Assembly: GCA_026391355.1 (NCBI GenBank)
Contig: JAPLDH010000041.1
Coordinates: 1-41,580 of the forward strand
Length of the DNA: 41,580 nt
Direction: 5' to 3'
Origin: Bacteroidota bacterium
GTDB taxonomy: Bacteria; Bacteroidota; Bacteroidia; Bacteroidales; FEN-979
Of this stretch, positions 1-8,009 are shown piece after piece. The translations under genes were made by a program, and so were the position numbers. Every line of letters starts with the position of its first letter. The stretch's first letter is position 1. The notes below the pieces were generated by a model. That model saw only the letters and a program-made list of their open reading frames with translations. It did not search any database and had not been told where the DNA came from.

Positions 1-70
1 AGCCTTTGTTTATGATTGCTTTTAATTCTTCCACTTCGCCTTTGGTTAATTTTACTGTGTATCGTATCAT
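1..70 (-). CDS. IS630-type transposase, N-terminal fragment (cut by window edge)
   Basis: The reverse complement opens with ATG at position 70 and reads 23 codons without a stop, beginning MIRYTVKLTKGEVEELKAII. This opening (a basic 'YxVKLTxxEvexLk' helix) is typical of the N-terminal helix-turn-helix of IS630-family transposases in Bacteroidota. The rest of the gene lies outside the window, so intactness cannot be judged. A TATATTTG box sits just upstream. Its position beside a toxin gene and a broken RhuM gene fits a mobile-element-rich cluster edge. The call rests on a short stretch and could be another small HTH protein. Confidence 0.5.
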   Translation of the reverse strand, partial: MIRYTVKLTKGEVEELKAIINKG

Positions 71-86
71 GTTTGTATATTTTTTG

Positions 87-94
87 CAAATATA
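87..94 (-). promoter_or_regulatory. Candidate Bacteroidota -7 box (TATATTTG) for the transposase
   Basis: On the minus strand TATATTTG matches the Bacteroidota consensus TAnnTTTG and lies 17 bases before the transposase ATG. The box overlaps an inverted repeat, tttgtata (72-79) and tatacaaa (91-98), which could be an operator or an element end. No clear -33 TTTG is present, so the call is tentative. Confidence 0.3.
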
Positions 95-165
95 CAAATT
101 TTATTTTAATCCGTCATATTATATTTAACTTAACACTAGTTGTTATTTTATTGAATTTCATTTAT

Positions 166-615
166 TTAATCTTGTTCATCCTGTGATATGGCATAAGCGA
201 TTTTTAATTTTAATTCTTCTGAATAATCTGCTTCGTTCAGAATTGATGCGATTATTTCGAGCAGAAGTTCTTTATCAATGTTGCTTGCAGCAACGTGATA
301 GCTGATTATTTCCATTCTATACAGGAATTCCTTAGCTGCATTGATATATCCGTTTTTCAAAAGGAAAATGCTTCCAAGCGTAATGGCAATTCTTTTATTC
401 CCATCCTGAAAACAATGGCTTTTATTGGCAACAAAAAACAAATGAGTTAATTTATCTTCAAAAGTGGGGTAATAATCATCGTTCTGAATATGATCGAGAG
501 CAGCATTTAGTGAATTAAGGTTGAGTATACCAACAGTACCGCCACCGCTCACCTCAATTGTTTTTATGTGCAAGGAAACAACCTCGTTAATATCGTTGAT
601 GTAAACTATTGGCAT
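166..615 (-). CDS. Doc/Fic-family toxin (death-on-curing-like)
   Basis: This 149-residue protein carries the Fic core motif as H67-C-F69-Q-D71-G-N73-K74-R75. The Lys after Asn is the Doc-type variant (HxFxDxNKR) rather than the AMPylating HPFxxGNGR form. Doc proteins are kinases that phosphorylate EF-Tu; by family this is a growth-arresting toxin, but activity is not shown here. The length is slightly above classical Doc (~126 aa). The start codon overlaps the upstream gene's stop (TAATG), so the two are translationally coupled. No classical Phd antitoxin is adjacent; the coupled 334-residue DNA-binding protein is the obvious candidate partner. Confidence 0.8.
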   Translation of the reverse strand: MPIVYINDINEVVSLHIKTIEVSGGGTVGILNLNSLNAALDHIQNDDYYPTFEDKLTHLFFVANKSHCFQDGNKRIAITLGSIFLLKNGYINAAKEFLYRMEIISYHVAASNIDKELLLEIIASILNEADYSEELKLKIAYAISQDEQD

Positions 616-1619
616 TATTCACTATCTTTAAGTCGTTTGAAAACATCCTTGGCTTCCTTCAATTGCTTTTCAAAGTCAATACTTTGGTCGCCTATGAATT
701 TGTCGAAATCGGCCGGGTTAACTGAAGTAATATATTCTTTAAGTTTGTGATGAAAAGCATCTCTGAAAAAATTATCACGTGAAGCCATTTTTATACGAGC
801 ATCTTCAATATGTGGCAACTGTGCGGGGTGGTCTGTAAAGTCTTTGATTATCCGGTCAACTTCAAAAGAATATAATTTACGGTTTAATTCATTGGATTTC
901 TTTTCAATTTCAAATGCAATTCCGGCTTCAAAAGATGCAATGAGTTTTAAAACCTCGGCATACATGGTATCTCTTGCATTTTCGTTATCGGCAAGTTTCA
1001 GAATCTGTTTGTATTCGTTAGCATTCTCACGGAAAATAGACAGATATATTTTATCGGTATAAAGGGAGTATTTATAATTACCGAGGTCAACATAAATATT
1101 CATGGCATGGGTAAATTTTTTTCTGTATTTGTGTTCTCTGATTGCATTAATTAAATAGTCCTCATCTCTGCGATTTATATATTTTGTGCCTCCGCCTGTT
1201 TTTTCATTAATGGTATGAATTACTATGTCGAGTATTTTGCTTCTTAAATGACGGGCTTTTTCACTTTCGACAAGTAACATGGATAAATTTAATAATGCCC
1301 TGAAATTGAACAAACCAAGCTGACGGGTTTTGTTCGCCTTATCAATGAGGTGAGCAAAATGTAATTTAAAGTCTTTCAGTTGTTTGCCCTTGGTTAAAAT
1401 GTAACCGTTGTGCTTTAATTCAGCTTCGTACTTTGTCAGATACCTGTCAATTGTAGAAATGTCAATTTCAAAGAAATTGGCGACCATTTCCTTCGTAAAA
1501 CGGTATTCACCTTCAAATATCATTCCGGGCAATCCTATGTATTCCTGAATTTGGGTTAATGCATAGTGATTGTTCAGTATATTTTGCCTGTCTATATTTG
1601 AGTTTGTAAGGTCTTTCAT
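615..1619 (-). CDS. Putative DNA-binding partner of the Doc/Fic toxin
   Basis: A 334-residue protein of a family I recognise only as Fic/RhuM-associated. Residues ~40-75 (around FTKEMVANFF and DISTIDRYL) look like a winged or helix-turn-helix DNA-binding segment close to the N-terminus of RhuM-type proteins. The remainder is helical and charged with no catalytic motif I can name. It ends in an overlapping TAATG with the Doc-like toxin gene, so it is probably its regulator or antitoxin. It is far longer than typical Doc antitoxins (~70 aa), which makes the pair unusual. The function is inferred from context only. Confidence 0.6.
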   Translation of the reverse strand: MKDLTNSNIDRQNILNNHYALTQIQEYIGLPGMIFEGEYRFTKEMVANFFEIDISTIDRYLTKYEAELKHNGYILTKGKQLKDFKLHFAHLIDKANKTRQLGLFNFRALLNLSMLLVESEKARHLRSKILDIVIHTINEKTGGGTKYINRRDEDYLINAIREHKYRKKFTHAMNIYVDLGNYKYSLYTDKIYLSIFRENANEYKQILKLADNENARDTMYAEVLKLIASFEAGIAFEIEKKSNELNRKLYSFEVDRIIKDFTDHPAQLPHIEDARIKMASRDNFFRDAFHHKLKEYITSVNPADFDKFIGDQSIDFEKQLKEAKDVFKRLKDSE

Positions 1620-1695
1620 ATTGTTTAAATCTTGTTTGCCTCATCAATGATGTGAGGAAATTGCAAATTATTATCTATTAGCAAAATATGCCGTC

Positions 1696-2232
1696 TTAAA
1701 AATTGTACAGGATGAATTTCCGGTTCCAGTTCGTTTGACATATTTTAATTTTTGCATAAAATATCTTCTCTGAACTACGAATATCCCGGATACGTTCAAA
1801 TAGTTCTTCAAAGTATTGATTGGTAATTCCTGTTTCTTTTAAACGTTCGTCGTTGAGCAAAAAACCTTTAACGAGGTATTCTCTTAGCTGATTTGTAGCC
1901 CAGATACGGAACTGGGTACCTCTGTGTGATTTTACTCTGTAACCTACAGATATAATTACATCAAGATTATAAATTAGCACTGTGCGTTGAACCTTACGTG
2001 AACCTTCGGTTTGAACTGTCAAGTAATCCTTGACAGTTCCAGGCTCCTGTAATTCACCTTCTTCATAAATATTATTAATATGAAGGCTTATATTTTGTTT
2101 AGTTGTTTGGAAAAGTTCGACCATTTGAGCCTGGGTTAACCAAACAGTATCTTCTTCCAAACGGACTTCGATTTTGGATTTACCATCCCCCGTGGAATAA
2201 AGGAGAATTTCAGAAGCAGATTTATTTTTCAA
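1696..2232 (-). pseudogene. rhuM: RhuM-family protein, C-terminally truncated
   Basis: Residues 1-155 follow the RhuM ('virulence protein') family closely: a beta-rich start, the WLTQAQMVELF helix-turn-helix, the segment around YNLDVIISVGYRVKSHRGTQ, then RIRDIRSSEKIF. Full RhuM proteins are ~330 residues and continue for about 170 more after the RSSEK motif. Here the frame diverges into an unrelated 17-residue tail and stops, so the gene has lost its C-terminal half by deletion or frameshift. It starts 42 bases downstream of the ketosynthase gene on the same strand. RhuM genes are typical of mobile or defence-rich loci and their molecular role is poorly defined. Confidence 0.75.
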
Positions 2233-2273
2233 TTTCTGATATTATTCAATTTTCAGGCGAATCTCTTCTCCTT

Positions 2274-3491
2274 TTATTTGTATCTCCGGAACACCAGTGT
2301 CGCATTGTGTCCACCAAAACCAAAAGAATTTGAAAGGGCAGTGGTTATATCCTTTTTTCTGGAAACATTCGGAATATAATCGAGGTCAAGATCAGGATCT
2401 GGCTGATCGAGATTGATGGTGGGAGGGAGGATCCCGTTGCAGATGCTCTGGATAGTAATGATCGCCTCGATAGCGCCGGCCGCGCCGATCGTATGGCCGA
2501 TCATTGATTTTGATGAGGAAATTGGGATTTGGTAAGCTCTTTCGCCAAAAACCCGTTTGATGGCTAGGGTCTCGTATCGGTCGTTCAGTTCGGTCGAGGT
2601 GCCGTGAGCATTGATATAATCCACGTCGTTTGTAGTAATACCGGCGCTTTTCATAGCTTTTTCCATAGTAAATGCCATTCCTTCACCGTCCTTCATCGGG
2701 GCCATGATGTTATAGCCTTCACTGGAGAAGGCATACCCGGGAATTTCCGCGAAGATCGTTGCACCCCTATGGATGGCGGATTCTTCCGACTCCAGGATCA
2801 GCATCCCTGCGCCCTCACCGATAACAAAGCCGTCCCTCTCCCTGGAGAAAGGTTTGCTGGCTTTTTCGGGTGGTTCATTTTGCACGGAAAGTGCATATAA
2901 GGCATTGAACCCGGCAATCTCCTCCCTGTTAATGATCGAATCGGCTCCTCCCACGATCATTAGGTCAGCCTGGCCAGACCTGATTGCATCGTACGCCAGC
3001 CCGATCGCATATGCAGATGAAGCACATGCGGTATTCACCACGAAATTGGCTCCTGAAAGCTGATATTCCAATGAGATCCATGCAGACATCGAATTGGTCA
3101 TGCTCTTAAAGATGGTGTTTTGGGTCGTGGTATCCTTTTCAGATGTGGAATTGCCTGTATTAACAACGCCAAGGATCACCCCACACCGGGACCTGTCAAG
3201 GAGATCAAAATTGATTCCGCTCTGTTCAATGGCTACCTTCGCACATGTCAATCCCATCCTGGTAACCCGGGTCATCTGGCTGCCTGCCCTCTTTTTGATA
3301 TACTGGCGCGACAAACCTTCAAAATCAACCGAAACCTCAGCAGCTATTTGCGTGACGCTATCGGAAGGATTAAATAAGGTGATCCGTCTCACACCACTCT
3401 TCCCAGCGGTAAGATTCAACCAATTGCTTGGTAAATCCAACCCCAGGGAAGAGATCATATTCATTCCCGTGATGACAACTTTTCCAGGCAT
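2274..3491 (-). CDS. FabF-type beta-ketoacyl-ACP synthase (KS1)
   Basis: This 405-residue condensing enzyme has the full Cys-His-His triad of FabF: C156 in NTACASS, H296 in NAHGTST and H333 in SMIGHTIGAAG, followed by the C-terminal NSFGFGGHNATLVF loop. It should catalyse decarboxylative Claisen condensation of an acyl thioester with malonyl-ACP in the cytoplasm. It is the last cluster gene before the mobile-element-rich left edge and lies downstream of the haem protein. Of the KSs here it is the most FabF-like and may be the general elongation enzyme. The start at MPGKVVITG matches the usual FabF N-terminus. Confidence 0.9.
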   Translation of the reverse strand: MPGKVVITGMNMISSLGLDLPSNWLNLTAGKSGVRRITLFNPSDSVTQIAAEVSVDFEGLSRQYIKKRAGSQMTRVTRMGLTCAKVAIEQSGINFDLLDRSRCGVILGVVNTGNSTSEKDTTTQNTIFKSMTNSMSAWISLEYQLSGANFVVNTACASSAYAIGLAYDAIRSGQADLMIVGGADSIINREEIAGFNALYALSVQNEPPEKASKPFSRERDGFVIGEGAGMLILESEESAIHRGATIFAEIPGYAFSSEGYNIMAPMKDGEGMAFTMEKAMKSAGITTNDVDYINAHGTSTELNDRYETLAIKRVFGERAYQIPISSSKSMIGHTIGAAGAIEAIITIQSICNGILPPTINLDQPDPDLDLDYIPNVSRKKDITTALSNSFGFGGHNATLVFRRYK

Positions 3492-3527
3492 TACCGGTTG
3501 GTTCCTGAATTAATATGGAAAAGGATG

Positions 3528-3920
3528 CTATTTCTTCTTTAAAGAATCTGCCCAATCACACACAGCTTTAATCTGCTCTGCAGTAGGGACTGCATCCGGG
3601 TGACTGGCTTTGAAACCTTTCGGGGGCATTGAACCTTTTGTCAATTGTTTGCAAACAGAAGCGGCTTTATCTGCTTGCTTCTCGGGAGAGTATGTCTCCC
3701 AATTGGAGAAATTCAGATGTGCCAGCGCCATGCCTTTCCCTCCCTGCATATGACAAGGGGCACATGAATTCTGCACAATTTTGTTGATGTTGTCAGGAAT
3801 TTTATTGGTTTGTTCCTTAACAGTTTTATTTTGTCCCTTTGATTGAGAAGGAATGACAACCATAACCACCGCCATTGATAAGATTATCAACAGAGTAAAA
3901 ATAAAAGTCAACTTTTTCAT
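3528..3920 (-). CDS. Exported monohaem c-type haem-binding protein
   Basis: A 130-residue protein with an N-terminal signal or anchor helix (residues 1-24, charged MKK then hydrophobic) and one haem c attachment motif, C53-A-P-C56-H57. The distal region (KGSMPPKGF) offers a candidate axial Met. It resembles the small 'haem-binding domain' periplasmic proteins of Bacteroidota and probably acts as an electron carrier outside the cytoplasmic membrane. It lies between KS1 and the hydroxyacyl-CoA dehydrogenase, with a TATATTTG box upstream suggesting its own promoter, so it may be a bystander gene. Its redox partner is unknown. Confidence 0.8.
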   Translation of the reverse strand: MKKLTFIFTLLIILSMAVVMVVIPSQSKGQNKTVKEQTNKIPDNINKIVQNSCAPCHMQGGKGMALAHLNFSNWETYSPEKQADKAASVCKQLTKGSMPPKGFKASHPDAVPTAEQIKAVCDWADSLKKK

Positions 3921-3964
3921 AATCTTCTGCTTTTTAGTTAAAAAAAAATCTCATTAAAACATGA

Positions 3965-3972
3965 CAAATATA
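3965..3972 (-). promoter_or_regulatory. Candidate -7 box (TATATTTG) upstream of the haem protein
   Basis: On the minus strand TATATTTG matches TAnnTTTG and would give a leader of roughly 40 bases before the ATG at 3920. No convincing -33 element is seen 19-21 bases upstream. It would uncouple the haem protein and KS1 from the genes to the right. Confidence 0.35.
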
Positions 3973-4010
3973 CGCATTATCTGATAGATCGTTGTTAACC
4001 CGGATTGACT

Positions 4011-5069
4011 TTATATTGTCAGCGGACCTTTGTCCGTCCCGAAATATTCCCGGATGGATTCATTCAGGTCATACAGGTTAAGTTTCGATTGTATGGCAAA
4101 TCTTTTTACTGAAGAAATGTATGAGAATTTTAACCTTTTTACTACCTTCTCAAAGATTGCCTTATTGGAAAGGTTATCACGAAATGGCAGGATGGTTTCA
4201 CTGGGTTCTTTTGGATATTGATAAAATCCGTTTAAGGATTTCTGACCCAATCTGTTTTCTGCAACCATCTTATCTAATTCGTTGAGCAAAGGCTCATAAT
4301 AATCTTTATGGGGATAATCCCGGATATAATTTCTGACAGAAACTGCCATGATATCGGTTCCAACGCTGTCGATAAATTCAAAAACACCCGAAGGGAAGAA
4401 ATTTTCCTTCACAATGGCATCCATCAGGGATATGGATAATTTCTCCTCTCTCACAATCAGAAAGGCTTCATTCTGAAAGTCAAGGAATATCCGGTTCAGG
4501 ATAAAACTGTCTTTTTCTTTTAACAGGAGAAATTTCCGGTTAATGCTGTTGAGAAAATCTTTAACAATCCTCGTTGTTTCTTTCGATGTATCTTGAGTGA
4601 TAACAAATTCAACAATGTTTTTTAATGGTATGGGGTAGAAAAAATGAAGACCGGTGAAGTTTCCTTTTCTCTGACCAGAGGGTACAAGCAGTGAAGGATT
4701 GATAGAGGAGGAATTTGACGCCAGTATCGCATCAGGGCGAACAATCGTGTCGATCTTAATAAAAAGTGCTCGTTTCATTTCCATGTTTTCCGGAATTGCT
4801 TCGATTACCAGATCACATTTAACAATGGAAGTCAGGTCATCAGAAATGATCACATTTTCACGAAGAAACAACAGCCGGCTCTCTGACAACAGACCATTTT
4901 CGAAACCACGTTTTATCTTTTTCTGAAAGCCTTTCTGCGTTTTTTCAATATCAGCAGTTTCGCTCCCAATCCAAACCAAACGGAATCCAAAATCAAGTAA
5001 ATAATAAAACAGGCCGGTGCCCATTTTACCTTCACCGATGATCCCGATTGTCTCGATTTTTTTGTTCAT
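4011..5069 (-). CDS. 3-hydroxyacyl-CoA dehydrogenase family protein
   Basis: A 352-residue NAD-dependent enzyme. The N-terminus has a Rossmann dinucleotide motif (GIIGEGKMGTG, residues 9-19), then the VIEAIPE segment (~88-94), the SNSSS loop (~119-122) and the catalytic-type His H142 in GLHFFYP. A 3HCDH C-terminal domain follows. The family interconverts 3-hydroxyacyl and 3-oxoacyl thioesters. I place the start at the ATG at 5069; an upstream TTG would add seven unlikely residues. It stands next to the B12-radical SAM enzyme and close to two crotonases and a KASIII-like enzyme, so it probably acts on the same acyl thioester. Confidence 0.8.
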   Translation of the reverse strand: MNKKIETIGIIGEGKMGTGLFYYLLDFGFRLVWIGSETADIEKTQKGFQKKIKRGFENGLLSESRLLFLRENVIISDDLTSIVKCDLVIEAIPENMEMKRALFIKIDTIVRPDAILASNSSSINPSLLVPSGQRKGNFTGLHFFYPIPLKNIVEFVITQDTSKETTRIVKDFLNSINRKFLLLKEKDSFILNRIFLDFQNEAFLIVREEKLSISLMDAIVKENFFPSGVFEFIDSVGTDIMAVSVRNYIRDYPHKDYYEPLLNELDKMVAENRLGQKSLNGFYQYPKEPSETILPFRDNLSNKAIFEKVVKRLKFSYISSVKRFAIQSKLNLYDLNESIREYFGTDKGPLTI

Positions 5070-5104
5070 TGTTGATAAGGTATTAGGCAATAGGAATTAG
5101 AATC

Positions 5105-5186
5105 AAACCTTCCAGGTTTTTGTTCATAAACTCATTTACTGTGAGATAAAATTGAAAAAACTTATCAAATTAAACCTGGAAGGTTT
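5105..5186. repeat. Inverted pair of 15-bp hairpin motifs
   Basis: aaaccttccaggttt (5105-5119) and its exact reverse complement aaacctggaaggttt (5172-5186) flank 52 bases. Each copy is itself a 6-bp stem with a 3-base loop. The pair fills the space between the dehydrogenase and the radical SAM gene. It resembles dispersed intergenic repeats of Bacteroidota. The plus-strand side is followed by a T run, but no plus-strand gene ends here, so I do not call it a terminator. Confidence 0.6.
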
Positions 5187-5222
5187 TTTCAACTTCGATA
5201 TTCATACTTCGTTGTTCAATAT

Positions 5223-6770
5223 TCAATATTCTTTTTGAATCTCTTCCCATGATCCCCGATCCTGATCCATCACCATCTTCCTGTATTTCTCCATATTTTT
5301 CTGATGGTCTTTGATATGCCGGTTATACCCAAGCATAGAGATCAGGAATCCTAGTCCCTTATCAATGGCGATCTTCTTTTTTCTTATCAGGTGATAGATA
5401 AAGAAAAACAAAGCTCTTTTCTCTTTATCCCGTGTCAGGATGAATTCCTTAAAAGTAATCCAGGAAAGCCGGGCTTTCATGAATACGGAAATCTTACCCC
5501 CTTTCCTTATAAATGCTCCATCTCTGAAAAGATTCTCAGCCTTAATACGGATATTTCTGAAATCATACAACCTTGCTATGGTTTCCATATATTTATCAAA
5601 GATCTCCGTTTGCGACATCTTCATATAATGGATTGTAGGGAAGTGACCCACACCAAGGTCGGTATCACAATCGAATAACCTTCCCTGGGCGTTCAGCTTT
5701 TTGTAAAGTTCTGTCCCCGGCGGCGCGGCAAGGATGTGAAGATTGACATTCGGGAGATTCATCTTCATACTAAAATCAAAGATATCATCAAATGCCTGCA
5801 ACGTGTCGTGATCGAATCCTGCAACAAAAGAAGCATTGATATGAATACCTGCTGAATGAATTTTTTGTATCGCGGGTTCAAAAATGGTGGCTGCCTGGTT
5901 ATGAAGCTTATTGCTGTCATCCAGGTTCTCCGGATTCAGCGATTCAAACCCAATGAGAATATTAAAACACCCTGCTTCAGCCATCAGGTGCAATAATTCT
6001 TCATCTTTGGCAACATCCAGACTGGCCATGCACCCCCATGAGATACCGAAGGGTTTGATGGCTTTCATCAGCTCTTTAGCATACTTTTTATTGATTGTCA
6101 GGTTATCGTCAACAAAAAAGAAATATTTTGTCGGAGATGCCTTGATCTCATCGATAACATTGTCGATATCACGATAACGCATCTTTCTTCCAAAGATCTT
6201 TGATACCAGACAAAAATCGCAGTTAAAAGGACAACCGCGGGAAACCTGCAACCCGACCTGGAAAATACTTTTCATGTTCACCAGGTCCCACCGGGGAGGT
6301 TTCTGCCGTTTAAAATCAGGAGGAACATCGGTTTTATAGACTGATTGTAATTGGCCCCTTTCAAAATCCTCAAGACAACGCTCCCACAATCCCTCAGCTT
6401 CACCTACCACTATTGTATCTGCATGCAGAAGGGCTTCGTCAGGCATGAAAGAAGCATAGGGTCCGCCAAATATTACCTTGCTTCCCAGAGAACGAAAATG
6501 ATCCCCGAGTTCATATGCTCTTTTGATGGTGGCAGCAAGTGTTGTAATGCCAACTATATCGGGTATTTCATGCTTCGGTACTGATTCTGTCTCCTCATCG
6601 ATGATATGGATATCATAATGATCTGGAGTTAGTGCGGCGATGGTCGGCAAAGCCAATGGTATCATAAACCTCTTCTTACCAAATATCTTTGCCAGCTCAC
6701 TATGAGCAGGGTAATTGATATACTTCTGCCTGGGACTGATCAGGAAGAGACGATATTCTTTATTTACCAT
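5223..6770 (-). CDS. B12-binding radical SAM enzyme (DUF4070-like C-terminus)
   Basis: A 515-residue protein. Residues ~1-135 form a cobalamin-binding-type Rossmann domain (DIVGITT, VIFGGPYAS, VVGEAEG). The radical SAM core carries the 4Fe-4S ligands C180, C184 and C187 in SRGCPFNCDFC. Barrel motifs FFVDDN and LIGFESLN follow, then a C-terminal ~110-residue region of the DUF4070 type. Architecture and length match HpnP-like lipid methylases and related B12-radical SAM enzymes, which methylate unactivated carbons or rearrange chains. The substrate is unknown. The neighbouring KASIII-like protein, crotonases and dehydrogenase suggest an acyl chain. A methyltransferase role is inference. Confidence 0.85.
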   Translation of the reverse strand: MVNKEYRLFLISPRQKYINYPAHSELAKIFGKKRFMIPLALPTIAALTPDHYDIHIIDEETESVPKHEIPDIVGITTLAATIKRAYELGDHFRSLGSKVIFGGPYASFMPDEALLHADTIVVGEAEGLWERCLEDFERGQLQSVYKTDVPPDFKRQKPPRWDLVNMKSIFQVGLQVSRGCPFNCDFCLVSKIFGRKMRYRDIDNVIDEIKASPTKYFFFVDDNLTINKKYAKELMKAIKPFGISWGCMASLDVAKDEELLHLMAEAGCFNILIGFESLNPENLDDSNKLHNQAATIFEPAIQKIHSAGIHINASFVAGFDHDTLQAFDDIFDFSMKMNLPNVNLHILAAPPGTELYKKLNAQGRLFDCDTDLGVGHFPTIHYMKMSQTEIFDKYMETIARLYDFRNIRIKAENLFRDGAFIRKGGKISVFMKARLSWITFKEFILTRDKEKRALFFFIYHLIRKKKIAIDKGLGFLISMLGYNRHIKDHQKNMEKYRKMVMDQDRGSWEEIQKEY

Positions 6771-6824
6771 TTACCATTGACCAATTACCAATGTATTGAC
6801 CATTTACTATTTACCATTAATTTT

Positions 6825-6857
6825 GACTTACAACTTACGACTTACAACTTACGACTT
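6825..6857. repeat. 14-bp tandem repeat
   Basis: gacttacaacttac occurs perfectly twice (6825-6838 and 6839-6852) with the start of a third copy (gactt). It lies between the KASIII-like and radical SAM genes, beside low-complexity 'accaattaccaat'-type sequence (6770-6810). It looks like the short filler repeats common between Bacteroidota genes. Confidence 0.6.
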
Positions 6858-6860
6858 TTC

Positions 6861-8009
6861 CTAATGACCACAATATTTCATCAAATACCCGGCTTGCATG
6901 AATTTGCTGACTTCCGTAACAAAGCTCAGGATAAGATCCCCATCTTTCAGGGATTCTTCATGCCTGATTTTATCAAGGCACAACAAGGCCATGGGTGGAC
7001 CTATATAACCCATCGTCGACATCTTGGTGTAAAGCGTTTCCCTTTTGATCCCTAATGTTTCACATTCATCCATTACGAGTTCAGTAATGTGTTTTGAGGG
7101 AAAATTTACCTGGAAAAACCTTAGCTTTTCAAGCTCCATATGGTATTTCGCGATCATTCGTTTCAACCCTTTCAGGAAAACAGATCCATCGGGTTCATGG
7201 AAGTTGACCCTGAGCTCTTCCTGGAACATCTGGGCCAGGTGATGATATCCTTTCTCAAACTCTTCTTTGGGGTTCATCCAGTAAGCCGGTCGTTTGTTTC
7301 CCATTGCAGAGGGCTTTTTCCCGCCAATGGATTCCATGTAAACGTGCTCAACAAATAAACCTGCACTCCTCGTGTCACAACCCTGAAGGACCAATGCAGC
7401 CGCGCCATCACTCAGAAAATACCGCAGGAAAAGCTCCTCCTTACGCACCAGTGGCTGATTGTAATATTCTGCCACCAGTTCCGATGATGACATGCTGGAA
7501 GAGATGACCAAAGCATTCCGGTAGCGGCCATTCCTGATAAAATCATGGGCAATTAACAGGGCTTTGTATGCGGATGTACAATTTGCGTGAACGGAGATCT
7601 CTCCACATTGTTCGATTCCCAGTTTTTCCTGTATTCTGACAGATGCCGTGGGCATCTGATCCTGATGGGCGCTGCCGTAAACGATCAGGTCGATGTCACC
7701 GGGCTCCAGTTCTGCATCCCGGATGGCGCGAGTTGCTGCCTTTACCGCAAGGGTCACATTGTCTTCTGTAAATTGACGGGTTTCAGGATCAATGGCAAAG
7801 TGATAGTATTCAACATCAAGCATTTCCTTCATCAGCGAACGGATGCGTTTCTGCCAATTCCTGATCTTTATGGGAGCATTTTCCAGTTCCCCAAGATAGT
7901 AATCGACCTCATCGGCTGAAATTGCCTTGCCGGGAAGAAAATTTCCTGTTCCTGAAAGTTTTACGTGAATATCCTTTTGTTCAGAATGATCCATTTTGAT
8001 CTCATCCAA
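6861..8009 (-). CDS. KASIII-like (thiolase-fold) enzyme lacking the His/Asn pair
   Basis: A 382-residue protein of the FabH/DarB-like superfamily. The nucleophile is kept (C144 in HANCTSAY). Against the FabH motifs PHQANLRI and HGNTSAAS, the His position is N302 (VNFPSKHI) and the Asn position is Y335 (MGYIGPP). Canonical KASIII needs that His/Asn pair to decarboxylate malonyl-ACP, so this enzyme may transfer acyl groups or condense without decarboxylation. In dialkylresorcinol pathways a KASIII-like DarB joins two acyl thioesters, and this could be a divergent counterpart, but DarA is not in the window. It overlaps the upstream crotonase by 8 bases; an alternative ATG lies at 7994. Confidence 0.8.
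   Translation of the reverse strand: MDEIKMDHSEQKDIHVKLSGTGNFLPGKAISADEVDYYLGELENAPIKIRNWQKRIRSLMKEMLDVEYYHFAIDPETRQFTEDNVTLAVKAATRAIRDAELEPGDIDLIVYGSAHQDQMPTASVRIQEKLGIEQCGEISVHANCTSAYKALLIAHDFIRNGRYRNALVISSSMSSSELVAEYYNQPLVRKEELFLRYFLSDGAAALVLQGCDTRSAGLFVEHVYMESIGGKKPSAMGNKRPAYWMNPKEEFEKGYHHLAQMFQEELRVNFHEPDGSVFLKGLKRMIAKYHMELEKLRFFQVNFPSKHITELVMDECETLGIKRETLYTKMSTMGYIGPPMALLCLDKIRHEESLKDGDLILSFVTEVSKFMQAGYLMKYCGH

Noticed and set aside
1625-1741. A 38-codon minus-strand ORF starting MSNELEPEIH between RhuM and the Doc partner
   Set aside because: It overlaps the aberrant RhuM tail and is too short to assign; it may be a leftover of another gene joined here by deletion.
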